Assembly: GCA_963765555.1 (NCBI GenBank)
Contig: CAVXWX010000004.1
Location: 186,001-250,000 of the forward strand
Direction: 5' to 3'
Length of the DNA: 64,000 nt
Source of the DNA: JL08 sp963765555
GTDB lineage: Bacteria > Pseudomonadota > Alphaproteobacteria > Rhodobacterales > Rhodobacteraceae
Positions 27,620-37,396 of this stretch are shown one piece after another. The position numbers and the translations under genes were made by a program. Under the pieces are notes generated by a model, which was not told where the DNA came from, ran no database searches, and saw nothing but the letters and a program-made list of their open reading frames with translations. Each line of letters starts with the position of its first letter. Position 1 is the stretch's first letter.

Positions 27620-28252
27620 TTAAGGGGTTGCGCGGCGAAGCGTGGCGGTCAGCAGGCCCATCGAGATCAATGCGATGCCGCCCCCGCGCGTCAGCCATGT
27701 GATCACGCGGGGCCGCGCGATGGTGGTGCGCAACCGGTCGGCCAGCAGCGCATAGGCCAGCGCGTTGAGCGCGGCAAGACCGACAAAGGTTGCGATCAGA
27801 ATGATGAATTGCGGGGCCAGCGGCGCATCGGGGCGCAGGAATTGCGGCACGAAGGCGATGAAGAAGCCGATGGATTTCGGATTAAGCGCCGTGACGGCTG
27901 CGGCATGGCCGAACACGCCGCGCGCGCTGACATCGCCTTTTGCGGCAACCGCGCCCAGCCCGCTTGACGGGGCAGAGCGCAGCATTTTCACACCGAGATA
28001 GACCAGATAGACCGCTCCCGCCCATTTCAGCACCGTGAACAACGTGGCCGAGGTCAGAACCAGCGCGCCCAGACCCAGAAGCGAGGCGGTCATCGCCACC
28101 AGATCGCCCAGTGCGACACCGGCGGCCGAGGCCACGGCAACGCTGCGCCCCTTGGACAGCGCATAGCTGAGCACCAGAAGAACCGTGGGGCCGGGGATCA
28201 GCAGCAGCGCGGTCGAGGCGGCGACAAAGGCCAGCCAGAGATCAAGGCTCAT
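27620..28252 (-). CDS. LysE/RhtB-family amino-acid exporter
   Basis: Inner-membrane exporter of 210 residues with six predicted helices. The N-terminus AFVAASTALLLIPGPTVLLV holds the conserved GPTV turn of the family; NPKSIGFFIAFVPQF is the second hallmark. Relatives export lysine, threonine or homoserine. It sits between mtnP (4-base overlap) and apt (9-base gap), so it belongs to that operon, yet its substrate is not evident. Confidence 0.9.
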   Translation of the reverse strand: MSLDLWLAFVAASTALLLIPGPTVLLVLSYALSKGRSVAVASAAGVALGDLVAMTASLLGLGALVLTSATLFTVLKWAGAVYLVYLGVKMLRSAPSSGLGAVAAKGDVSARGVFGHAAAVTALNPKSIGFFIAFVPQFLRPDAPLAPQFIILIATFVGLAALNALAYALLADRLRTTIARPRVITWLTRGGGIALISMGLLTATLRRATP

Positions 28253-29137
28253 GCCAGTACCCGCCCTGCGACGGCATCCAGTTTGGCCACCACCGCCGGA
28301 TCGCGGGCGTCGGGCGCGGTCAGAATGGCGTAGTCCAATGCGCGGTCACAGCCGTGCGGGCAGGGCGCGCGGGTTTCGCCCAACAGGGCGGGCAGGTGCG
28401 CGACCAGCGCGCGCGCCTTGTCGGCATTGCCGGTCAGGGTCTTGATGATGTCGCTGATATCGACCGCGCCATGATCGGGGTGCCAGCTGTCATAATCGGT
28501 GATCATGGCGACCGAGGCGTAACACAGCTCTGCCTCGCGGGCGAGTTTTGCTTCGGGCATGTTGGTCATGCCGATCACGTCACAGCCCCAGCTTTCGCGG
28601 TACATCCGGCTTTCGGCGAGGGTGGAAAACTGCGGCCCTTCCATCGCCAGATAGGTGCCACCGCGATGCACGGTCACGCCGGCGCGCCTTTGCCGCACTT
28701 TCGCACGCATCGCCAAGGCGCGGGCAGGTCGGGTGGGCCAGCGACACATGCGCGACACAGCCGGTGCCAAAGAATGATTTTTCGCGTGAGAATGTGCGGT
28801 CAATGAACTGATCTACAATCACAAAATCACCGGGCGCCATGTGGTCGCGAAACGATCCGCAGGCGCTGACGCTGATCACATCCGTCACCCCCAGACGTTT
28901 CAGCGCATCGATATTGGCGCGGTAGGGCACCGTTGTGGGGCTGTGGACATGGCCGCGCCCGTGGCGGGGCAGAAACGCCATTGCCACCCCGTCAAGCGTG
29001 CCGGTCAGGATCGCATCCGAAGGCGCGCCCCATGGCGTGTCCACGCTGACCCAGTTTGCGTCCTGCAACCCGTCGATATCGTAAACGCCGGACCCGCCGA
29101 TCACGGCAAGTCGGGTAGAAAGCTGGGGTGCTGGCAT
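28249..29137 (-). CDS. mtnP: S-methyl-5'-thioadenosine phosphorylase, frameshifted
   Basis: Phosphorolysis of methylthioadenosine to adenine and methylthioribose-1-phosphate, part of methionine salvage and polyamine by-product recycling. The first frame carries LAVIGGSGVYDIDGL, FLPRHGRGHVHSP and CVAHVSLAHPTCPRLGDA; the second carries AGVTVHRGGTYLAMEGPQFS and VIGMTNMPEAKLARE. They meet at about 28679-28688, where one extra base is present in the GC-rich string. Corrected, the length is about 295 residues, normal for MtnP. All key regions are intact, so an assembly indel is likely. Confidence 0.9.
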
Positions 29138-29340
29138 GATGCGGTCCGGCTGTTGTGGTTGCGCCGGATGGTGATCGGTTGGCGGGGGGAAATCAACCCG
29201 TCCAAGGCCGGTTTCTGGGCGGCCAGATGGCGCTATGCATCAGGCGCATGGCAGCATCCCGCGTGCAAAAGGTATCATTCCAGCCCAATTCCGTCTAAGC
29301 ACGCGCGAGCGTTCAGCCCCAATCCCTACAGGATCGTCCC

Positions 29341-30970
29341 ATGAAGAAAGCCATTCTGGCCTCGTTTGCCACGCATATTGCCATGCCTGATCTGCGCTGG
29401 ATGCCCGAAGACGGGCTGACACTGGACCGGTTGCGCATTGAACTTCTGGCGGGTCTGACTGTGGCGCTGGCCCTTGTCCCCGAGGCGGTGGCCTTTGCCT
29501 TTGTCGGCGGGTGTGCATCCGTTGGTGGGCCTTTATGCCGCGTTTCTGGTCGGGCTGATTACGGCCCTGATCGGGGGCCGCCCGGGGATGATTTCGGGCG
29601 CGACCGGTGCGCTGGCCGTTGTGATGGTGGCGCTGGTGGCGCAACACGGCGTCGAATACCTGTTTGCGACCGTGGTGCTGATGGGGCTGTTGCAGATGTT
29701 TGCCGGTATCATGAAATGGGGCAAATTCATCCGTCTGGTGCCCCATCCGGTGATGCTTGGCTTTGTGAACGGGCTGGCGATCGTGATTTTTCTGGCCCAG
29801 ATGAGCCAGTTCAAGGTGCCCGGCACGATGGTGGATACGGGCCACGGCATGTCGGGCGGTGAATGGCTGTCGGGCATGCCGCTTTATATGATGCTGGGGC
29901 TGGTGGCCGCGACGATGGCGATCATCTGGGTGATGCCGCGCATCACGCGCATCATACCTGCGCCGCTGGCCGGGATCGGGATTGTCGCCGCCGTGGTGAT
30001 CGGGTTCGGGCTGGATGTGCCGCGCGTCGGCGATCTGGCTTCGATCAAGGGCGGGTTGCCGACCTTGCATATCCCGATGGTGCCGCTGACCCTTGAAACC
30101 TTCAAGATCATTCTGCCCTACGCGGTTATTCTGGCCGCGATCGGCCTGATCGAAAGCCTGCTGACGCTGAACCTTGTCGGGGAAATGACAGGGCGGCGTG
30201 GCGGGGCCAGTCAGGAATGTATCGCCCAGGGCGTGGCCAACACCGTCACCGGATTTTTCGGCGGCATGGGCGGGTGCGCGATGATCGGGCAATCGATGAT
30301 CAACGTGAAATCGGGCGGGCGCACGCGGGTTGCGGGCATCGCGGCGGCGCTGTTTTTGCTGCTGTTCATTCTGGTCGGATCATCGGTGATCGAACTGATC
30401 CCGCTGGCGGCACTGGTGGGGGTCATGTTCATGGTGGTGATCGGCACATTCGCATGGAATTCGCTGACCATCCTGCGCCGCGTGCCGAAGATGGATGCGT
30501 TCGTGATTGGCCTTGTGACGGTCGTGACCGTGATGGAAGACCTTGCCGTGGCGGTTGTGGTCGGGGTGATCGTTTCGGCGCTGGCCTATGCGTGGAACAA
30601 CGCGCGCCGCATCCACGCCAACACCTCCATTTCCGAGGACGGCGCCAAGGTTTACAAGGTTCAGGGGCCGTTGTTCTTTGGGTCCAGCGACGGGTTTGCC
30701 GAACTGTTCGATCCCAAATCCGACCCCGATCTTGTGATTGTCGATTTTGCCGACAGCCGCGTCGTGGACCAGTCCGCGCTGCAGGCGATCGAAGCCGTGG
30801 CGCTGAAATACGAAGGGCAGGGCAAACAGATCCAGTTGCGCCACCTCAGCCGCGATTGCCACCGCCTGCTGAACAAGGCGGGGCACCTGATGGTCGACAG
30901 CGATGATGACCCCGATTACGAACTGGCGGTCAATTATTCCGTGCGCACAGGAATTTTGGGCGGCCACTGA
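29341..30970 (+). CDS. SulP-family anion transporter with STAS domain, frameshifted
   Basis: Secondary transporter for sulfate, bicarbonate or related anions. The first frame gives the N-terminus to LVPEAVAFAFV; the second continues AGVHPLVGLYAAFLVGLITA through about ten membrane helices to a C-terminal STAS domain (FADSRVVDQSALQAIEAV). The shift is at about 29503-29508, where one extra base sits in GTCGGCGGG. Corrected length is about 542 residues. The substrate cannot be set from sequence; no carbonic anhydrase gene is adjacent. It probably has its own promoter in the gap after the divergent mtnP operon. Confidence 0.9.
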
Positions 30971-31031
30971 TCCACACTCGCGCTTGCGCTAGATCATTTC
31001 AGGGTGCGAAGGTCTGTGTAGACTGTCGCCG

Positions 31032-32336
31032 ATGAAGCCGATACTCCTCCTTGTTTTTTATGCCTTTGCAGTCACGCTGCCCCTGATCCTGTCTTGGGCT
31101 GTGGGTGGGCCGCCGCGCGCGTTTCGGCATGAACTGGCCTCGGGTCTGGGGATATTGGCGTTTTCGATCATCCTGACCGAATTTGTGCTGTCGGGCCGCT
31201 TCAAAAGCATTTCCAACGGCATCGGTATGGATGTGACAATGCGCTTTCATCAGGTGATGGCCCGCTCCGCGCTGGTGTTTGCGATGCTGCACCCGTTTTT
31301 GTACACCGGATCGCCGACAGGCGGGCCGCGGCCGTGGGATCCGATGCGCCGGATGACGCTGACAACGGATTTTTCCGATCTGGCCACAGGCATCGCCGCG
31401 TTCCTGCTGTTGCCGACCTTTGTTCTTCTGGCCGTCGCACGCACGCAGCTTGATTACAAATACGAAACGTGGCGTTTGATGCATGGCCTGGGCGCTTTGG
31501 CGATTGCCCTGCTGCTGTTCCATCACACCACGTATGCAGGGCGGTATGGGGCGCAACCCGAACTGGTCTGGCTTTGGGGCGCGATGACGGCCATAGCGGC
31601 AGGATCGCTGGTTTATGTCTACCTGATCAATCCGCTTCGGCAGCGCCGCGTGCCGTGGCGTGTCACCTCGGTTGATCAGGTGACACCGAAACAGTGGGAA
31701 CTGACCGTCACGCCGGACGGGCACGCAGGCATGGCCTATGAGGCGGGCCAGTTTGTCTGGCTGAATGTGGGACGCAGTGCCTTTTCGCTTCACGAAAATC
31801 CTTTTTCGATCAGTTCCGCACCTGCACAGGGGCCGGATATGTCGTTCCTGATCAAGGAATTGGGTGACTTCACGCAAACGATGGGACAGATCAAACCGGG
31901 CACCCGCGCCTATCTTGACGGGCCTTATGGCAACCTTTCGGTCACGGGGCGCGATGAAACTGGCGTGGGGTTGATCGCGGGCGGTGTGGGGGTTGCCCCG
32001 CTGATGGGGATCATCCGGCACTTGCGCGCAACCTCTGATCCGCGGCCGCGCACGCTGATATACGCCAACCGGGTGCAACAACAGATCGCCTTCCGCCGAG
32101 AACTGGACACCGAAGAGGTGACCTATGTCCTGTCCGAACCACCTCAGGGGTGGGACGGAGAAACCGGATTTGTCGACGCGGCCATGCTGGATCGCGTCTT
32201 TTCGCAGGACGCGTTCAAGAACTGGGTTTTTGTGCTGTGCGGACCCAAGCCGATGCTGGACAGTGTCGAAGACGCGCTGATCGCGCGCGGCACGCCCTCG
32301 ACCCGCATCCTGTCAGAACGGTTCGACTATGATTAA
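31032..32336 (+). CDS. ferric-reductase-like membrane flavocytochrome
   Basis: Membrane protein of 434 residues: about five or six N-terminal helices with heme-ligand-type histidines (RFHQVMARSAL, MLHPF, RLMHGLGALAIALLLFHH), then an FAD-binding barrel with ENPFSISSAP, then an NAD(P)-binding domain with LIAGGVGVAPLMGI and a C-terminal VFVLCGPKPM. This is the ferric-reductase/NOX-like FNR layout. A role in transmembrane electron transfer is expected; the acceptor is not known. A 35-codon frame overlaps its stop and may encode a small partner. Confidence 0.88.
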   Translation: MKPILLLVFYAFAVTLPLILSWAVGGPPRAFRHELASGLGILAFSIILTEFVLSGRFKSISNGIGMDVTMRFHQVMARSALVFAMLHPFLYTGSPTGGPRPWDPMRRMTLTTDFSDLATGIAAFLLLPTFVLLAVARTQLDYKYETWRLMHGLGALAIALLLFHHTTYAGRYGAQPELVWLWGAMTAIAAGSLVYVYLINPLRQRRVPWRVTSVDQVTPKQWELTVTPDGHAGMAYEAGQFVWLNVGRSAFSLHENPFSISSAPAQGPDMSFLIKELGDFTQTMGQIKPGTRAYLDGPYGNLSVTGRDETGVGLIAGGVGVAPLMGIIRHLRATSDPRPRTLIYANRVQQQIAFRRELDTEEVTYVLSEPPQGWDGETGFVDAAMLDRVFSQDAFKNWVFVLCGPKPMLDSVEDALIARGTPSTRILSERFDYD

Positions 32337-32436
32337 ACCCGCCGGATACCGGCCCTTGCGCCAGCGCGTGTCCATCGCGATCACCGCATTGAATATCGCG
32401 CTTGGTCTGGCACTGATCGTCTTTGCGCTGCGCTAG
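32329..32436 (+). CDS. 35-residue single-helix protein coupled to the reductase gene
   Basis: An ATG inside the reductase stop region (TATGATTAA) opens a 35-residue frame: a basic N-terminal third (GYRPLRQRVS) and one hydrophobic helix of about 18 residues (IAITALNIALGLALIVFALR). Overlapping start/stop supports translation by coupling. It could be a small subunit of the flavocytochrome. There is no homology evidence, only layout. Confidence 0.55.
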   Translation: MIKPAGYRPLRQRVSIAITALNIALGLALIVFALR

Positions 32437-32484
32437 GGGCGCGGCGGATTTCCCTTTAAAATTAACCTTTTACGATCTGTTCAC

Positions 32485-32504
32485 TTGTTTCGCACGCGAA
32501 ACAA
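32485..32504. terminator. 20-base palindromic hairpin in convergent gap
   Basis: TTGTTTCGC and GCGAAACAA make a perfect 9-bp stem around AC. It lies in the 157-base gap between the rightward 35-residue gene and the leftward flavin reductase gene and could stop both transcripts, though no T-run is present. Confidence 0.5.
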
Positions 32505-32593
32505 TTGGCGCAAAATCGCGCCGGGCGTGGTCCAAATCGTGCCGGTTTCAGGAAAATCGCGGGCCATTCGCCAGAGTGTAGTCCGCGAAACCG

Positions 32594-33199
32594 TTAATCA
32601 TCGGGGCGTTTAAGCTCGAACACATCGCGCACATGGGTGTAATCGCGGTAGCCCATTCGCGCCAGCGGCTGATAGGTTGTCACGTCAAACCGGCCGTCTT
32701 TCAGACAGTCATCGCGCAGGTGGACGCCGACGACTTCGCCCAGAACCAGAAAATTGCTGTCCCCCAGCAGGGGCACGATCTGGTTCAGCCTGCATTCCAG
32801 CGCGGCGGGAACATCGGATACGCGTGAACAGGCGATTTCGCGGCACGGGGTGCGCGCAATGCCGGCGCGGTCAAACTCGTCCACGTCCTTGTTGTAATTG
32901 CCCGAACTCACGTTCATCACATCGCGCATTTCATATTCCACGATGTTGACGCAGAACACGCCGGTGTCGCGGATGTTGGCGACGCTGTCCTTGGTCGGGC
33001 CGCGATCCGGTTTGGCCCCGGTCGAGGCGAACATGACCTGCGGCGGCACATAGGCCACCGCATTGAAAAACGAATAGGGCGCCAGATTTTCCGACCCGTC
33101 CGCGCCGCGCGTCGAAATCCAGCCGATCGGACGGGGGGTTACGATGGCGTTGAACGGATTATGGGGCAGGCCGTGGCCATCGGCGGGGCGGTAGAACAT
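32594..33199 (-). CDS. flavin reductase-like FMN-binding protein
   Basis: Split-barrel flavoprotein of 201 residues (flavin reductase domain). Conserved stretches are FNAIVTPRPIGWISTR near residue 16-31, NLAPYSFFNAVAYVPP (FMN binding), and DTGVFCVNIVE. Such enzymes supply reduced flavin or act on small substrates with their own FMN; no partner oxygenase is next to it. The upstream region overlaps the 5' region of the divergent GNAT gene. Confidence 0.88.
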   Translation of the reverse strand: MFYRPADGHGLPHNPFNAIVTPRPIGWISTRGADGSENLAPYSFFNAVAYVPPQVMFASTGAKPDRGPTKDSVANIRDTGVFCVNIVEYEMRDVMNVSSGNYNKDVDEFDRAGIARTPCREIACSRVSDVPAALECRLNQIVPLLGDSNFLVLGEVVGVHLRDDCLKDGRFDVTTYQPLARMGYRDYTHVRDVFELKRPDD

Positions 33200-33292
33200 T
33201 GCACTCTCCTGTCTTTTGCCCCATCCCTAGCGCCGTGTCGGGGCGAAGGCCACCGCCAACGGCAAGAAAACGGGCCAAGGGGACATCGGGCG

Positions 33293-33787
33293 TTGTATCA
33301 TCTGCAACCGGAACAGGGCGAAGATTACTGGGAGGTGGAGGCACTTTATGATCTGTGCTTTGCCCCCGGGCGCGAGGCGCTGTCCTCCTACCGTCTGCGC
33401 GATGGTGTGCCCGCGGTTGCCGATCTGTCGCTGGTGGCGCGCGATCCCGATGGCATTCTGGCCGGCGCGATCCGGTTCTGGCCGGTCTATGTCGGGGATG
33501 CACCGGCGCTGTTGCTGGGGCCGGTTGCGGTGCACCCGACCCGACAGGGCGAAGGGCTGGGCGGGGTGCTGATTGCCGACAGCCTTGATCTGGCACGCGC
33601 CAGCGGCTGGCAGCGGGTGATGCTGGTGGGCGATGCGCCCTATTACAGCCGCTTCGGGTTTGTGCGGTTGCACGGTGTCGACATGCCGCCGCCCACCAAT
33701 CCCGAACGGGTTCTGGGCCAGGATCTGCAACCGGACGGCTGGCGCGGTATCACGGGCACGGTGCGATCCTGGGCGGCCAAGGCTTGA
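33293..33787 (+). CDS. YhbS-type GNAT N-acetyltransferase
   Basis: Predicted N-acetyltransferase of about 164 residues. I favour the TTG start at 33293, with AAGGGGAC about 8 bases before it, because the longer frame antisense to the flavin reductase start is unconserved. Motifs: LLLGPVAVHPTRQGEGLGG (acetyl-CoA loop, about 75-95) and LVGDAPYYSRFGF near the C-terminus, both typical of the YhbS group. The substrate is unknown. Confidence 0.85.
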   Translation: MYHLQPEQGEDYWEVEALYDLCFAPGREALSSYRLRDGVPAVADLSLVARDPDGILAGAIRFWPVYVGDAPALLLGPVAVHPTRQGEGLGGVLIADSLDLARASGWQRVMLVGDAPYYSRFGFVRLHGVDMPPPTNPERVLGQDLQPDGWRGITGTVRSWAAKA

Positions 33788-33838
33788 AAGCGCGCGCGTG
33801 CATCCCGATGTCTTAGGCACCCTGAAAGGATCGCGAGC

Positions 33839-34607
33839 ATGCCCGATACAACCCAACTGATCCCGATTGACGTTGACGCCGAACTTGACCGGTTGGCGCA
33901 GCGCTACCGCGCGGCGGGCGGGATCGGCGTGCAGGTGCTGACCCTGTTTGGCGGCAAGGCCGAAGGGCTGCTGGACCAGTTGCCCCGCCCGGTGCGCGCC
34001 GGTCTGGAAGAGGGCGCGGCCAAGGCGCTGAAGATCGCGATGCGCGCCGCACACAGTTCGCGCGATGTGGTGCCCGATCAGGCGGGGTGGCTGAACACCG
34101 CGGCGGCCACCGCGATGGGGGCCGCAGGCGGGTTTGGCGGATTGCCCACGGCGCTGGCCGAATTGCCGGTGACAACAACGGTGTTGTTGCGCGCCATTCA
34201 GGGCGTGGCGCGCGAATATGATTTCGATCCCGCCGCCGAAAACGTCCAGTTCGACTGCATTCAGGTTTTCGCCGCAGCGGGGCCGTTGGCCAATGATGAC
34301 GGGGCCGATCTGGGGTTCCTGTCGGTGCGTCTGGCGCTGACCGGCGGGGCGGTGCAGGGGCTGATCGCGCGCATCGCGCCACGGCTGGCGACGGTGCTGG
34401 GGCAGAAACTGGCGGCGCAAACCGTGCCGGTGTCTGGGCGCGGTCGCCGGTGCGGCGACGAATTACGCCTATACCAGCTATTATCAGGAAATCGCCCATG
34501 TGCATTTCGGCCTGCGCAAACTGGCGATTGACGGGGATGTGGCCCATGCCGATCTGGTCGAGCGGTTGCGGGTGCGGATGATTGCGGCCCCGCGCGCGGA
34601 GCGCTGA
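33839..34607 (+). CDS. EcsC-family protein, frameshifted
   Basis: Member of the EcsC family, of unknown biochemical role (first described next to an ABC transporter in Bacillus). The first frame runs to about QTVPV near 34430; the second frame continues LGAVAGAATNYAYTSYYQEI and ends at 34607 after a typical HVHFGLRKLA segment. One extra base in GTGTCTGGG at about 34433 explains the break. Corrected length is about 255 residues. It has hydrophobic Gly/Ala-rich stretches (about 85-120 and 185-200) typical of the family. Confidence 0.82.
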
Positions 34608-34637
34608 ACGGGGGCTATCCGGTCGGCGCTGCGGCGG

Positions 34638-34662
34638 TTTCCCGTATTTTTGGCAAAAAGAA
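34638..34662. repeat. convergent-gap repeat, copy 2
   Basis: TTTCCCGTATTTTTGGCAAA then AAGAA, identical to the copy at 27049 across 24 bases. It lies between the facing ends of ecsC and modC. Confidence 0.75.
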
Positions 34663-34679
34663 AGTTGGGGGACGGCGCC

Positions 34680-35783
34680 CTAAAGCGCAGGGCGGGTCAG
34701 GCCGATGCTGCCGCGCGCCACGGTGGTGGCCTTGACGATGGCATGGCAGCTCACACCGGGGGCAAGGCCCAGTTCGCGCACCGCGCGCAATGTCAGACGC
34801 GCCAGCAGGCGGTCCTGTCCGGCGCTGAGCGCGATGGCGGCACCGGGGCCTTCGCCGGTGTGGATGCCGGTGACGGTGACAGGCAGGATATTGACCGATG
34901 ACAGACCTTCGGGACGGGTGCGCGACAGGATCACATCCTGCGCCAGCACCCGCAGGCGCACCTGTGCACCCACCGGGGCCGCCACGCCGGGCAGTTCCAG
35001 CGCGCCGGCGCTGGTTGTAAGGGTGCTGAGCCCGTCAGGCGCATGATCCGTGACGGTGGCGATCAGCAGCGATCCGGCCTCGCGCACGCCGATCAGCGGG
35101 ACGGCCGCAGGATCGGACAGAACATCGAACACATCGCCCTGCGTGGCCACCTGACCGTTTTGCAAAAGCACGATCCGGTCGGCAAGGCGGGCGATTTCAT
35201 CGACGGCGTGGCTGACATAGAGAATGGGCACCGCGCCGCCGGGTGCATCGCGCAACTGTTCCAGATAGGGCAGGATTTCTTCCTTGCGGGGGCCATCCAG
35301 TGCCGCAAGAGGTTCATCCATCAGCAGCAGGGACGGGGCGGGAAACAGCGCGCGACCCAGCGCCACCCGCTGCTTTTCACCCCCCGACAGGGCGGCGGGG
35401 CGGCGGTTCAGCAGGGGCGCGATGCCCAGCAGATCGATCAGATCGCTGCGCGCGCTGCGCGACAGCGGGGCGGGGGCATAGCGCAGCCCGAAATCAAGGT
35501 TTTGCGCGACGGTCAGGTGGGGAAACAGGCGCCCGTCCTGAAACACATAGCCCAGATGGCGCTGGTGGGGCGGGCGGTTGATGCCTTTGGCGGTGTCCAG
35601 CAGGTCGGTCTGGTCCAGCTTGATGTGGCCCTGATCGGGGGTGATCAGCCCGGCGATGGCATTGACCAATGTGGTTTTTCCCGCGCCGGAGCGGCCAAGG
35701 ATGGCCGTGACCCCTGCACCGGCGTGAAACGCCACGTCCAGTGCGAACGCGCCCAGGCGGTGGGTCAGCGCAACATCAAGCAT
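34680..35783 (-). CDS. modC: molybdate ABC transporter ATPase ModC
   Basis: ATP-binding subunit of the molybdate importer. The start at 35783 (MLDVALTHRLGAF) overlaps the modB stop by 8 bases. Walker A is GRSGAGKTT (about 30-38), the signature LSGGEKQRVALGRAL is near 130 and Walker B LLLMDEPLAALD follows. The C-terminal third is a TOBE/Mop domain that binds oxyanion and ends with TVARGSIGLTRP. About 367 residues. Molybdate would feed the molybdenum hydroxylase genes found 12 kb downstream. Confidence 0.96.
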   Translation of the reverse strand: MLDVALTHRLGAFALDVAFHAGAGVTAILGRSGAGKTTLVNAIAGLITPDQGHIKLDQTDLLDTAKGINRPPHQRHLGYVFQDGRLFPHLTVAQNLDFGLRYAPAPLSRSARSDLIDLLGIAPLLNRRPAALSGGEKQRVALGRALFPAPSLLLMDEPLAALDGPRKEEILPYLEQLRDAPGGAVPILYVSHAVDEIARLADRIVLLQNGQVATQGDVFDVLSDPAAVPLIGVREAGSLLIATVTDHAPDGLSTLTTSAGALELPGVAAPVGAQVRLRVLAQDVILSRTRPEGLSSVNILPVTVTGIHTGEGPGAAIALSAGQDRLLARLTLRAVRELGLAPGVSCHAIVKATTVARGSIGLTRPAL

Positions 35784-36474
35784 CCTGCCCCGCAATCCGG
35801 CGGGCAACACGGCGCGCCAGCCATTCGGACACCACAACCGCCCCCAGCGCGACAATCAGCGCAAGCGCCACCAGACGCGCCGCCGATCCTTCTCCGCCGG
35901 GCACCTGCAAGAACGCGTAGATGGCCGAGGGCAGGGTTTGGGTTTGACCGGGAATATTGGCGACAAAGGTGATGGTGGCCCCGAATTCGCCCATCGCCTT
36001 GGCAAAGCCCATGACGGCACCGGCCAGAACGCCGGGCAGGATCAGGGGCAGGGTGACGCGGGCAAAGATCGCGGGCGCGGGGGTGCCAAGGGTTGCGGCG
36101 GCCTGTTCCAGACGGGGATCGACCGCTTCGATCGCAAGGCGGATGGCGCGCACCATCAGCGGAAACCCCATGATGCCCGCCGCCAGCGCCGCACCGGTCC
36201 AGCGGAACGCAAAACTGATCCCGAACCAGTCATAAAGCAGCCCCCCGACCGGCCCGTTGCGCCCGAAGCCGATCAACAGCAGATAGCCGGTGACGACAGG
36301 GGGCAACACCAGCGGCAGATGCACCGCCGCGTTCAGCACCGACTTGCCCCAGAACGATTTGCGCGCCAGCACCCACGCCACCCAAAGCGCCAGCGGCAGG
36401 GCCACCAGTGTCGCGGTCAGCGAAACTTTCAAAGACAGGGCAAGGGCCGTCCATTCGGCTTCGGACAGGGTCAT
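35776..36474 (-). CDS. modB: molybdate ABC transporter permease ModB
   Basis: Inner-membrane permease of 232 residues with five predicted helices. The start at 36474 (MTLSEAEWTALALSLKVS) avoids running into modA. The cytoplasmic EAA-type loop, which contacts ModC, is visible as EQAAATLGTPAPAIFARVTLP. Between modA (13-base gap) and modC (8-base overlap). Confidence 0.95.
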   Translation of the reverse strand: MTLSEAEWTALALSLKVSLTATLVALPLALWVAWVLARKSFWGKSVLNAAVHLPLVLPPVVTGYLLLIGFGRNGPVGGLLYDWFGISFAFRWTGAALAAGIMGFPLMVRAIRLAIEAVDPRLEQAAATLGTPAPAIFARVTLPLILPGVLAGAVMGFAKAMGEFGATITFVANIPGQTQTLPSAIYAFLQVPGGEGSAARLVALALIVALGAVVVSEWLARRVARRIAGQDA

Positions 36475-36487
36475 GACGTCTGGGCCA

Positions 36488-37237
36488 TCAGGACGGATCC
36501 AGCGGGATAAAGCCGTTGGCGGCAAACACCGATCTGGCCTTGGCGGTGGTCAGAAAATCCAGAAACACAGCCCCGTCCGGCGAGAGCGGTGCAGCGGCGT
36601 AGAGGATGTGCGGATGCTGATCGGACGGCACGGTGTAGACCACCGAAACAGCGGGTTCGGCAATCGCATCACTGGCATAGACGACGCCCAACGGGGCCTC
36701 GCCCCGCGCGACATAGGCAAGCGCGGCGCGGACGTTTTCGGCCTCGGCCAGATGGGGCGACAGATCGGCCCAAAGCCCTGCGGTTTCCAGCCATGCGCGC
36801 GCGTAGATACCGGCGGGCACGCTGGTGGTCTGGCCGGTGGCCAGACGCCCGCCACCCAGCGCCTGCAGCAATACTCCGGACTGGTCGGCCGCGACGGGGC
36901 CGTGGCCGGCGGGGGCAATCACCACCAGCGTGTTGCCCAGTATCATGCGGGTTTTGTCGGGATCAACGACGCCCTGATCCTGTAACCAGACCATCCACTG
37001 GGGATTGGCCAGAACAACCAGATCGGCGGGGGCCGACTGGGCCACCTGTCGGGCAATCGCGCCGCTGCCCGCATAAGACAGCGTCACATCGCCTTGCCAG
37101 TCGGCCGCAATTTCATCCAGCGCGGTTTTCAGGCTGGCGGCGGCAAAGACGGTGACGGGCGGGTCGGCCTGCGCGACGGGGGCGCACAGCATGAGGACAG
37201 CACAGACCAGCACGCGGATGTTGAGCCTTATGGTCAT
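36488..37237 (-). CDS. modA: molybdate-binding periplasmic protein ModA
   Basis: Solute-binding protein of the molybdate importer, 249 residues. The start at 37237 gives a signal peptide ending VAQA near residue 25; the longer frame adds 50 unlikely residues. Oxyanion-contact motifs are visible: FAAASLKTALDEIA at the mature N-terminus and SYAGSGAIARQV behind it, then ADLVVLANPQWM. First gene of modABC. No molybdate-responsive ModE site could be recognised in the 140-base gap shared with the divergent Nudix gene. Confidence 0.95.
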   Translation of the reverse strand: MTIRLNIRVLVCAVLMLCAPVAQADPPVTVFAAASLKTALDEIAADWQGDVTLSYAGSGAIARQVAQSAPADLVVLANPQWMVWLQDQGVVDPDKTRMILGNTLVVIAPAGHGPVAADQSGVLLQALGGGRLATGQTTSVPAGIYARAWLETAGLWADLSPHLAEAENVRAALAYVARGEAPLGVVYASDAIAEPAVSVVYTVPSDQHPHILYAAAPLSPDGAVFLDFLTTAKARSVFAANGFIPLDPS

Positions 37238-37396
37238 CTGGCTTCGTTTATCCTTCCGGGCGTGTGGCAAAGTCGGGTCGCGCGTTGCGCAAAACGGTGT
37301 AAAATCCGCGCAGGCAACGATAAAACCGAGTTGGCAAGGACGCAATAGAGGGATTAAGAACGCAAAAGACGCTTCAATTTGTGCCATTATTCATGT

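Noticed and set aside
37238..37396. Molybdate-sensing element before modA
   Set aside because: I looked for a ModE-type palindrome and for a structured leader in the modA/Nudix gap and saw nothing convincing.
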